DNA of 12,511 nucleotides from Bacteroidales bacterium. GTDB taxonomy: Bacteria > Bacteroidota > Bacteroidia > Bacteroidales > UBA7960. A program made the translations under genes and the position numbers. The notes beneath the pieces are model-generated. The model did not search any database. It was not told where the DNA came from and was given only the letters and a program-made list of their open reading frames with translations. The DNA lies in NCBI GenBank assembly GCA_003555385.1, contig PWHO01000077.1, forward strand, positions 1 through 12,511. The letters are read 5' to 3'. Numbering within the stretch: the stretch's first letter is position 1; each line of letters begins with the position of its first letter. Shown here one piece after another: positions 6,492-12,511 of the stretch.

Positions 6492-7713
6492 ACACAACTC
6501 CTTTGCTGATTAACTGTTCGATGTCATTTTCTTCAAAATCAAGCCATTCCTTGAGTATATGGCGGGTATGTGCACCATAGTGCGGGGGAGGGGAGAGCTT
6601 GTCGCAGCTCATCTTGTGTTCACTGTGGAAAGCCACAGCCCTGACCCCACGAATACGCATCCCGTCGTTATAATCTCCCTCCAGCAGCATATCTTTGGAT
6701 TCGGGCACTTCAAAGACCTCCTTCATGTTGAATACACCACCTGCCGGAATACGTTTTTCACCCAGCAGGCTGAGTATTTCTTCCCGGTCGTATTGGCCGA
6801 TGAGGGATTGCAGCATACCATTGATCTCCTCCTTGTTTTTGACCCTGTCCTGGTTTTTGGCATACCGCGGGTCAGTGCCCAGTTCGGGGCGCCCCAGTAC
6901 AGTGACCAGCTGACGGAATTGTTTATCGGTACCGGCAGCCATTACGATCCCTTTGCCATCCTTGGTACCGTATATAGTGCCATAGGGTACAATGTTCGGG
7001 TGATCCGATCCTATTCTCTCCGGTATGGCACCTCCCACAAGCCAGTTGGTGGCCTGGTTGGCCAGGGATGCCAGGCCGGCCATGAACAGCGAGGCTTCAA
7101 TATGCTGCCCCTGACCCGTTCGTTCCCGGTAAAGCAGGGCCAGCAAAATAGCTTCTTTGAGGTGATGGGCAGCCAGCACATCCATCAGGGCCACCGGCAT
7201 TTTTGTGGGCGGACCATCCGGCTCACCGTTCATATAGGTAAAACCGCTTTCGGCCTGAATAATCGCATCAAATCCTGCGCGGGGGTTGTGCGGGCCATAA
7301 CCGGTTATGTGGGCATAGATCAGTTTTTCATTGTATGCCCGGAGGGTCGGATAGTCTACTTTGAGTTTTTCTGCATCCCCCGGTTTATAGCTTACCAGGA
7401 TGATATCGCACTGGGCCGCCAGGCGATAAATGATTTGCAGACCTTCCTCCTGGCAGAGATCTACAGCGAAAGATGTTTTTCCCCAGTTTACAGAGGAAAA
7501 ATAACCTGAAATGTCTGTATCGGAAGGTTCACGTGACAATTTCCATTTGCGGGTCACATCGCCCTCCGTGGTTACATTTTCCACTTTCAAAACGGTGGCC
7601 CCCAGTTCTGCGAAAAACATTCCCACGCTGGGCCCTGCGAGCACACTGGCCAGCTCAAGCACCTTCAGCCCGGCCAGCGGGGTGTCACGGCTTATGTCTT
7701 TTTGGTCACTCAT
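6469..7713 (-). CDS. Family III CoA-transferase (CaiB/BaiF type)
   Basis: Moves CoA from an acyl-CoA donor to a free carboxylic acid in the cytosol, activating it without ATP. The 414 residues are normal for the family. The start DTPLAGLKVLELASVLAGPS and AELGATVLKVEN (about 35-46) are the typical nucleotide-binding-fold opening. VALMDVLAAHH carries the expected catalytic Asp at 178, and LLYRERTGQGQHIEASL (about 193-209) is a family signature. The family covers many acids (carnitine, oxalate, mesaconate, benzylsuccinate, aryl-lactates), so the substrate cannot be set by family. The Gly-rich loop of formyl-CoA:oxalate CoA-transferase is not seen; the corresponding stretch reads MAAGTDKQF. The gene begins 47 bases after the symporter gene and overlaps OFOR alpha by 23 bases, placing it between uptake and a CoA-dependent oxidoreductase. 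No Shine-Dalgarno sequence or separate promoter is apparent before its ATG. Confidence 0.9.
   Translation of the reverse strand: MSDQKDISRDTPLAGLKVLELASVLAGPSVGMFFAELGATVLKVENVTTEGDVTRKWKLSREPSDTDISGYFSSVNWGKTSFAVDLCQEEGLQIIYRLAAQCDIILVSYKPGDAEKLKVDYPTLRAYNEKLIYAHITGYGPHNPRAGFDAIIQAESGFTYMNGEPDGPPTKMPVALMDVLAAHHLKEAILLALLYRERTGQGQHIEASLFMAGLASLANQATNWLVGGAIPERIGSDHPNIVPYGTIYGTKDGKGIVMAAGTDKQFRQLVTVLGRPELGTDPRYAKNQDRVKNKEEINGMLQSLIGQYDREEILSLLGEKRIPAGGVFNMKEVFEVPESKDMLLEGDYNDGMRIRGVRAVAFHSEHKMSCDKLSPPPHYGAHTRHILKEWLDFEENDIEQLISKGVVYARKKQQ
6498..6504 (-). promoter_or_regulatory. Shine-Dalgarno sequence that decides the OFOR alpha start
   Basis: The minus strand reads AAAGGAG, six bases before the ATG at 6491. 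The alternative TTG start at 6497 would have zero spacing, so this element supports the ATG. It lies within the final codons of the CoA-transferase gene. Confidence 0.6.
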
Positions 7714-7760
7714 ATGATTATTCTGACTTATAAAATCGATTGAATCGTTGACTGAATCAC

Positions 7761-9251
7761 TTATTCCGCCTTATCATCTTTGGCAGAGGGAAGTTTTTGC
7801 GGTTTCCCTTTGCCCACAATATTACCAATAATTATGAAAACAACCGCGGCACCAATGGCCATATAGGTGTTTTCAATTACAGGCAGGCCAATGTTTTTGG
7901 CGATGATATTGGCTATCACAGCAATGGTTCCGCCAATGAAGGCCATCCTGACCCCTTCAATGCGTATCCAGCCACGTTTGTAGATGCCCATAACGATCAC
8001 AATGGCCCCGATCGCCCTGATGCCGTAGCTGATATAAGCGGTATCCAGGACAGCTCCTGTTCCGTAGTAAGCAAGGGGAATGGTCACCAGGTTGATGATG
8101 ATCACCAGCTGTCTGGCCGTACGTATCAGGCTTTTATCTACCGCGGTTTTGTTGATCAGCCCGTGATAGATGTCCTTGGTGGCAATGGTCACCACGGCAA
8201 AATTTACCGGTCCTACCGTAGACAGGATGGCTGCCAGGATTCCTGCCAGTGCGATCCCCCCGAGCACGGGATGGATAAAATCCGGGGTGGTCATCAGGGT
8301 AGGCAGAACCAGTTTGGGATCGATGGCCCCGGCTTCCCCGATTGCCGGGTCGAACAAAGGACCGGCGGCAGAAATGTCATATACCTGTCCGGTTTTTACA
8401 ACCAGCCCCAGCAGCGCCACCATGATCCCGAAAGGTGCGATGATCAGGGAGGAAAGAATGGCTGCCTTTTTGGCTGTGGCAGCACTACGTGCGGCAAATA
8501 TGGGCTGTATGCTGGCCTGTCCGGCCATGCCGCCCAATACGCCGCCCAGGATAAGGCTCCAGGCATATCCGAGGCCTCCGCTGAAAGGATTGTACAAATT
8601 CTCCGGAGATCCGCTCTCCACAAGGGTGCTTTGCAGGGCGGCAAAGCCATCGACCTCACTGATCCCGATGAAAGTAGCTACCCCCATCCCAAAAAACATT
8701 ACCACCACATGGATAATGCCCGTGAGTGCCAGTGCGTGCATGCCCCCTATATAGGTGTAACCTGTAATGATGGCTGCCGATATCAGGATAGAACCGATTC
8801 TGCTGAATTCAAACATGGCTGCAATGACGCTGGCGCATGTCTGCAGCTGAACAAAAGCCAGGGTGATGTAGGCAAAAAGGAAGGCAATGGCGGATACGGT
8901 CCTTGCTCTGCGCCCAAACAAGTTCTCCAGCATTTCGCTGACCGTATGTACATTGTTGTCACGGTAATGCCGGGCCACAGTGAATCCGATGATGATCATC
9001 CCCAGCGCAGTGGAAATATTGTACAGGATGGGCTGCATGGTGCCGGTTTCAAAAGCCTTTTCACTGACGCCAATGGTACTCATCCCTCCGAGCCACTCCG
9101 ATGCCACCACCACCGCACATGCAATGACGCCAAGGTTGCGGCCGGCCACCAGGTAATCGGCGGCTGAACGACTGGCCACTTTCTTTGTCAGGAAAGAGAT
9201 CAGGGTAATGAAAGCAAAGTAGGCGACGATGATCAGCAGATAGATATTCAT
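7761..9251 (-). CDS. Sodium:solute symporter (SSS family)
   Basis: Inner-membrane transporter that uses the sodium gradient to import a small solute. The 496-residue protein is strongly hydrophobic, with about a dozen candidate membrane helices from residue 2 to 478, in line with the 13-helix SSS layout. It ends in a short charged tail (KGKPQKLPSAKDDKAE). Family features include DYLVAGRNLG at 32-41 and ASEWLGGMSTIG at 50-61 in the first core helix. GILAAILSTVGPVNF (about 337-351) is also present; its Ser344/Thr345 align by eye with the sodium-2 site serines, then TKDIY. SSS members carry sugars, amino acids, carboxylates, pantothenate and more, so sequence alone does not give the substrate. 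As first gene of the operon, before the CoA-transferase and OFOR genes, it probably brings in a carboxylic acid (inference). A -7 element lies upstream, overlapping an inverted repeat. Confidence 0.9.
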   Translation of the reverse strand: MNIYLLIIVAYFAFITLISFLTKKVASRSAADYLVAGRNLGVIACAVVVASEWLGGMSTIGVSEKAFETGTMQPILYNISTALGMIIIGFTVARHYRDNNVHTVSEMLENLFGRRARTVSAIAFLFAYITLAFVQLQTCASVIAAMFEFSRIGSILISAAIITGYTYIGGMHALALTGIIHVVVMFFGMGVATFIGISEVDGFAALQSTLVESGSPENLYNPFSGGLGYAWSLILGGVLGGMAGQASIQPIFAARSAATAKKAAILSSLIIAPFGIMVALLGLVVKTGQVYDISAAGPLFDPAIGEAGAIDPKLVLPTLMTTPDFIHPVLGGIALAGILAAILSTVGPVNFAVVTIATKDIYHGLINKTAVDKSLIRTARQLVIIINLVTIPLAYYGTGAVLDTAYISYGIRAIGAIVIVMGIYKRGWIRIEGVRMAFIGGTIAVIANIIAKNIGLPVIENTYMAIGAAVVFIIIGNIVGKGKPQKLPSAKDDKAE

Positions 9252-9279
9252 TGCGGACTTTTTTGGATTAAAGCCGCAA
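9251..9279. repeat. Inverted repeat over the symporter promoter and start: candidate operator or leader hairpin
   Basis: The arms are 9251-9261 (TTGCGG, one unpaired A, CTTT on the plus strand) and 9270-9279 (AAAGCCGCAA). They form ten base pairs with one bulge and an eight-base loop. The outer base of one arm is the A of the symporter ATG, while the other arm overlaps the -7 box at 9277-9284. If transcription starts near 9272, the second arm is mostly untranscribed, which favours a protein-binding operator. On read-through transcripts from anmK it would form an RNA hairpin ending at the start codon. Confidence 0.45.
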
Positions 9280-9284
9280 ATTTA
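9277..9284 (-). promoter_or_regulatory. -7 promoter element for the symporter / CoA-transferase / OFOR operon
   Basis: The minus strand reads TAAATTTG, matching TAnnTTTG. The predicted transcription start is near 9272, giving a leader of about 21 bases. It lies in the 67-base gap after anmK, so the four downstream genes can be expressed separately from murF-anmK. No clear -33 element is visible. Confidence 0.5.
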
Positions 9285-9318
9285 ATGAAAAGCATCAGAT
9301 AAGAAAATAAAAAGAGGC

Positions 9319-10449
9319 TCAGCTTTGGAAATAATGAACGCTGCCACCAATTGAGTCATTGGAAGCACCGGTTACGCCTGAAAGACAGTTGATCTCTTTC
9401 CTGATGCAACGCAGGCCCAGGAAAGCAAAAATCAGGGCTTCCTTGAAATCGATGGTCTCTTTGTCGGGGATGACTAATTCTGTTGCCGGGGGAAGGCTTT
9501 CCCTCAGGCATTCCATAAAAAATCGATTGTAGGTGCCGCCACCTGTAGCCAGCAGTTTTGCCGGACTTGTTCCCGGCTGATTGCCGATCTGGGTGGCAGC
9601 ATGCCGGTAAAAGGTATGCAGCAGGTCGGCCAAAGGGATTTTATACTCATTCAGCAGCGGCCATATGTGAAGGTTGACCCATTCTTCTCCAAGGCTTTTG
9701 GGGCCGCTTTGGTGGTAATATGAAATACTGTTGAGTTGGTTCAGTAATTGGTGGTTTGTTGTTCCTTTCCGGGCAATGACCCCATCCGGATCATGGTTGA
9801 GGAATCCGCTGCCCCCTAATTCTTCCGGAGCCCCGAAAGTGTCCGGTGAAACAGGGATGCGGCTGTTTTTCACCAGGTGATTGATCACAAAGTTGAGAGG
9901 GCAGATGTCGTAAGCAACCTTGCGACCGCCCTCTGTGTCAAAGGATATATTGGCAAATCCGCCAAGGTTCAGGCAATAATGGTAGTCTTCAAATAACATC
10001 CTGTCACCCAGCGGAACCAATGGAGCTCCCTGCCCCCCCAATGCTACGTCCATGCTGCGAAAATCATTAACTACAGTACACTTTGCTGCCGCAGCCATGG
10101 ATGCCCCATGCCCCAGCTGAAAGGTGTATCTCTGATCAGGGCAATGAAACACTGTGTGACCGTGGCTGGCCAGAAGATCTGTATGCCGGATGCTGTGCCG
10201 GCGGAAAAAATCATACGCCATTTCCCCGGCATAGCTGCCATAGCGAACATGCAGGGCATAAAGCTTTCTTCCATTCAATGCTGAGGCACCGGCAAGTTCG
10301 TTTTTCCACTCGTCCGGGTAAGGGACGGTTTCCGCGGCAAGGATATTATAACTCCATTGCCCTTCATCCAAAATAAACCGGCAATGGGCCAGATCCATAC
10401 CATCCAACGAAGTGCCCGACATCATTCCGGTAACCAGATATTCCATCAT
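9319..10449 (-). CDS. anmK: Anhydro-N-acetylmuramic acid kinase
   Basis: Cytosolic kinase of peptidoglycan recycling that opens and phosphorylates 1,6-anhydro-MurNAc to MurNAc-6-phosphate using ATP. The 376-residue protein shows TGMMSGTSLDGMD at 7-19 (phosphate-binding opening), SHGHTVFH at 95-102, NDFRSMDVALGGQGAPLVP at 128-146, NLGGFANI at 161-168 and YDICPLN at 180-186. Asp181 is in the place of the catalytic Asp of characterised AnmK, where the motif is more often FDTGPGN. ATGGGTYN near the C-terminus fits the second nucleotide-binding half. The start ATG overlaps the murF stop by one base (TAATG), which implies translational coupling; a second ATG at 10446 would remove one residue. A T-rich run follows the stop without a strong hairpin. 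Linking a cell-wall recycling kinase to MurF is functionally sensible. Confidence 0.94.
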   Translation of the reverse strand: MMEYLVTGMMSGTSLDGMDLAHCRFILDEGQWSYNILAAETVPYPDEWKNELAGASALNGRKLYALHVRYGSYAGEMAYDFFRRHSIRHTDLLASHGHTVFHCPDQRYTFQLGHGASMAAAAKCTVVNDFRSMDVALGGQGAPLVPLGDRMLFEDYHYCLNLGGFANISFDTEGGRKVAYDICPLNFVINHLVKNSRIPVSPDTFGAPEELGGSGFLNHDPDGVIARKGTTNHQLLNQLNSISYYHQSGPKSLGEEWVNLHIWPLLNEYKIPLADLLHTFYRHAATQIGNQPGTSPAKLLATGGGTYNRFFMECLRESLPPATELVIPDKETIDFKEALIFAFLGLRCIRKEINCLSGVTGASNDSIGGSVHYFQS

Positions 10450-11774
10450 TATAAATATTCCAAGAGGTTCTCCATCCGGATGCCCCGGCTCCCTTTTACC
10501 AGCACGTTATATCCCTGGATGGGGTTTTTTTGCAGCCATTCAGCTGCATCATTGACATGCGCAAAAACCAGGACATCATTTTCTGCCTCGCAGGTGGCAG
10601 CAAAGTGCTCCCCTACGAAAACCTGTAGTGGGATCTGCATCTGTTTTACCTTATCCATCACATGGCGGTGGGCGTCTTTTGCGACCGGTCCCAATTCAAG
10701 CATATCACCCAGAAAAACGGCCCCGGGCCGGTCGTTAAACAGTGCGAGATTATCCAGGGCTGCATCCATACTGCTCGGATTGGCATTGTAAGCGTCCATC
10801 AGCACCGTGTTCCGGCTTGTTTGTATGATCTGTGACCGGTGGTTCGCAGGTGCATACTCTTCAATGGCCCGGATGATTTCCTCCGGCTCAGCACCGAAAT
10901 ACAATCCGGTTGTAATACCGGCCAATAGGTTTTCGAGATTATAGGCTCCGGTTAACCTGCTTTTTACCTCTCCATGGATCCCTTGTTTTGCTGCTCCGAA
11001 ATCTTTATTTACTCTGAAACGGATATGCAATGCCGGAACGGAACGGATAATTTCTCCACTGAAGTGGTTGTGGTTTTCCTTACCGTAGTGAATGGTTTGC
11101 ATATCCCGGGTCATTTCTTTCAGCCTGGGGTCATCGTGGTTTACAAACAGGGTGCCATTGGTTTTGTCAAGGTAGGCGTAAAGTTCATTTTTGGCTTTGG
11201 CCACCGCCTCTACAGAACCAAAGCCTTCCAAATGTGCCTGGCCGATATTGGTGATCAGTCCGTGCGTGGGCATCGCGATTTCACATAGTTCAGCAATTTC
11301 TCCCGAATGATTGGCTCCCATTTCAACGATGGTGCAATCTGCTTCAGGGGGAAAGGAAAGTAAACTGAGTGGCACACCAATATGGTTATTCAAATTCCCT
11401 TTTGTGGCAGCTGATGAAAAACGGGTGGACAGAATGGCCTGCAACAATTCTTTGGTGGTTGTTTTGCCATTGCTGCCGGTAATGCCGATGACAGGGATGT
11501 CCATGCGGTGCCTGCGGGCCTGGCCAAGGAGCTGCAGTGTCCGCAGTGTATCATTCACCAAAAGGCATTTTTCTCCCGTATTGTAATCGGGGTTGTCAAT
11601 GATCGCCAGGCTGCAGCCTGCCTGAAGGGCCTGCTCAGCAAAGCGGTTACCGTCAAAATGTTCCCCCCTGAGAGCAAAAAAAATATAGCCGGTTCTCGCC
11701 TGACGACTGTCAGTGCAAATGCGATGGCCTTTATCCACAAGTTCAAGCAGGTGGTTGATAATCCCGTCGTCCAT
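10449..11774 (-). CDS. murF: UDP-MurNAc-tripeptide:D-alanyl-D-alanine ligase
   Basis: Last cytosolic step of the peptidoglycan precursor: ATP-dependent addition of D-Ala-D-Ala to the UDP-MurNAc-tripeptide. The 441 residues fit the Mur ligase family. The N-terminal UDP-substrate domain has TDSRQARTGYIFFALRG at about 21-37. The central ATPase has GITGSNGKTTTKEL at 97-110 (P-loop Lys104), KGNLNNHIGVPLSLL at 125-139, EMGANHSGEI at 151-160 and AKAKNEL with a likely carbamylated Lys195. The C-terminal domain has ANHRSQ and DAYNANPSSM at about 310-336, typical of MurF, with GDMLELG at 356-362. No Shine-Dalgarno sequence or -7 element is visible upstream. The ATG lies only 16 bases beyond the T-tract of a strong terminator, so expression may depend on read-through from gldJ or on a promoter I do not recognise. 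It shares TAATG with anmK. Confidence 0.96.
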   Translation of the reverse strand: MDDGIINHLLELVDKGHRICTDSRQARTGYIFFALRGEHFDGNRFAEQALQAGCSLAIIDNPDYNTGEKCLLVNDTLRTLQLLGQARRHRMDIPVIGITGSNGKTTTKELLQAILSTRFSSAATKGNLNNHIGVPLSLLSFPPEADCTIVEMGANHSGEIAELCEIAMPTHGLITNIGQAHLEGFGSVEAVAKAKNELYAYLDKTNGTLFVNHDDPRLKEMTRDMQTIHYGKENHNHFSGEIIRSVPALHIRFRVNKDFGAAKQGIHGEVKSRLTGAYNLENLLAGITTGLYFGAEPEEIIRAIEEYAPANHRSQIIQTSRNTVLMDAYNANPSSMDAALDNLALFNDRPGAVFLGDMLELGPVAKDAHRHVMDKVKQMQIPLQVFVGEHFAATCEAENDVLVFAHVNDAAEWLQKNPIQGYNVLVKGSRGIRMENLLEYL

Positions 11775-11790
11775 GGCCGGTAATTCAATT

Positions 11791-11823
11791 AAAAAAACCC
11801 CATTTACCGTGGCAAACGGGGTT
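11791..11823 (-). terminator. Intrinsic terminator after gldJ
   Basis: On the minus strand, arms AACCCCGTTTGC and GTAAATGGGGTT pair over 12 positions (two are G-U in RNA) around a CACG loop. The stem runs directly into seven T residues, two of them part of the stem. On the plus strand the two wobble positions become A-C mismatches and there is no T-tract, so the element is directional. It sits between the gldJ stop and the murF start. Confidence 0.85.
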
Positions 11824-11846
11824 GAGTATCATGAAATGTGTAGTAA

Positions 11847-12511
11847 CTATCTGTCTTGACCACGCCCTACTACATCCATTGCACAACGGAACCCGATGTC
11901 GTTGGTAGCTGCGTTCTGGTCCATATAGCGCCTGGTGCCCGGAGATATCCAGTAAATCCGGTCTCTCCAGCTGCCTCCTTTGTACACCCTGGAGGAATCG
12001 CTGATAAGAGTTGATCCCGGCGGGTAAACGTCCTGATCTTCCGAAACGGCTGAAATCCGGTCTCCGTCCCTGTAACTGATGTTGTCTGCCTGCCGGTAAT
12101 TCCACCGGGTGTCGTCGACCTCTTCCGGTTCCCTAGTCACGCGTCCCCTGTCGTCCAGCATTACGTTTCCATCTTCATCCCTGACTACAGTTTCAAAAAT
12201 ATTTCCGCGGAAAGGCCTGAAGTCGGCCACTGTTTCGTGTGACAGGGGGCGATAGACATCCTTTACCCACTCATTGACATTTCCTGCCATATTATAGAGG
12301 CCGAAATCGTTCGGTTCAAAAGAATGTACCGGCATGGTGATATCTCCACCCGGATTCGGATAACCGGCAAGGCCTGAAAGGTCTCCCGGGCCCCGCTGGA
12401 AATTGGCCCTGAAGTCTCCCCTGTTTCTCCGCTCGGGGCTTCTTACATGCCTGCCCTCCCAGGGGTACATGCGCCGGTTGGCGATTCTTTCATCTTCGGT
12501 GGCACCGATCA
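11847..12511 (-). CDS. gldJ: Gliding motility / type IX secretion lipoprotein GldJ (FGE-sulfatase fold), 5' end outside the window
   Basis: C-terminal part (about 220 residues) of a formylglycine-generating-enzyme-fold protein; the frame stays open to the window edge, so the lipoprotein signal cannot be seen. FGE-fold marks are YNMAGNVNEWVKDVYRP, then YKGGSWRDRIYWISPGTRR and TNDIGFRCAMD near the end. The long insert between them (RGNIFETVVRDEDGN to DNISYRDGD) and the SPGTRR ending resemble GldJ rather than catalytic FGE or GldK. GldJ is an outer-membrane-associated lipoprotein needed for gliding and for type IX secretion in Flavobacterium johnsoniae. The neighbouring murF supports the call, since I recall gldJ next to murF in other Bacteroidota. 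A plain SUMF1-domain protein or GldK is the main alternative. A strong terminator follows the stop. An internal ATG at 12470 should not be taken as the start. Confidence 0.8.
   Translation of the reverse strand, partial: IGATEDERIANRRMYPWEGRHVRSPERRNRGDFRANFQRGPGDLSGLAGYPNPGGDITMPVHSFEPNDFGLYNMAGNVNEWVKDVYRPLSHETVADFRPFRGNIFETVVRDEDGNVMLDDRGRVTREPEEVDDTRWNYRQADNISYRDGDRISAVSEDQDVYPPGSTLISDSSRVYKGGSWRDRIYWISPGTRRYMDQNAATNDIGFRCAMDVVGRGQDR

Noticed and set aside
6559..7509. A 316-codon plus-strand frame opposite the CoA-transferase gene
   Set aside because: No family features, no promoter or spacing logic, and the minus strand encodes a well-conserved enzyme over the whole interval.
6469..7713. 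Oxalate degradation (formyl-CoA:oxalate CoA-transferase)
   Set aside because: The Gly-rich loop typical of that enzyme is absent and no oxalyl-CoA decarboxylase is nearby.
7797..9167. A 456-codon open frame on the plus strand, antisense to the symporter gene
   Set aside because: Its product is rich in His, Asp, Asn and Gly with no recognisable domain, while the opposite strand encodes a clear membrane transporter. It is a mirror of that gene's codon pattern.
9285..9318. Intrinsic terminator after anmK
   Set aside because: There is a T-rich run on the minus strand but only a 3-4 base stem in front of it.
1..12511. Mobile element, phage, CRISPR array, toxin-antitoxin pair or defence system
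   Set aside because: All coding space is filled by metabolic, cell-wall and motility genes; I saw no integrase, transposase, direct-repeat array or target-site duplications.

Overview
The window reads as a chromosomal segment of a member of the Bacteroidota that probably lives, at least part of the time, without oxygen. Three things point there. A GldJ-type FGE-sulfatase-fold lipoprotein gene lies next to murF. Every promoter I can see has the Bacteroidota -7 element TAnnTTTG. Most genes lack a Shine-Dalgarno sequence. The 2-oxoacid:ferredoxin oxidoreductase (OFOR) genes suggest anaerobic, ferredoxin-based metabolism. I cannot name a genus. I see no tRNA, rRNA, CRISPR array, insertion sequence or phage gene, and no gene-free stretch longer than 80 bases.

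Layout. At the left edge, on the minus strand, are fbp (class I fructose-1,6-bisphosphatase, C-terminus cut off by the window) and cinA (nicotinamide-nucleotide amidase fused to a CinA/MoCF domain). A divergent promoter region at about 2196-2302 then starts a two-gene plus-strand unit: a uridine-phosphorylase-like enzyme and a SirB1-type transglutaminase-fold protein. This unit runs tail to tail into a long minus-strand block. In transcription order that block is gldJ (right edge, 5' end outside), an intrinsic terminator, murF, anmK, and then a four-gene operon with its own -7 element. The operon encodes a sodium:solute symporter, a family III CoA-transferase, an OFOR alpha subunit and an OFOR beta-gamma fusion.

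How the genes work together. murF and anmK (sharing TAATG) cover peptidoglycan precursor synthesis and recycling. gldJ belongs to the gliding and type IX secretion apparatus. The four-gene operon is the most interesting part. The gene order suggests import of a small organic acid, CoA transfer without ATP cost, and a ferredoxin-linked step that either oxidatively decarboxylates a 2-oxoacid or reductively carboxylates an acyl-CoA. The substrate cannot be read from the sequence. The last three genes are tightly packed: two overlap their upstream neighbour, and only those two (the OFOR subunits) carry strong Shine-Dalgarno sequences.
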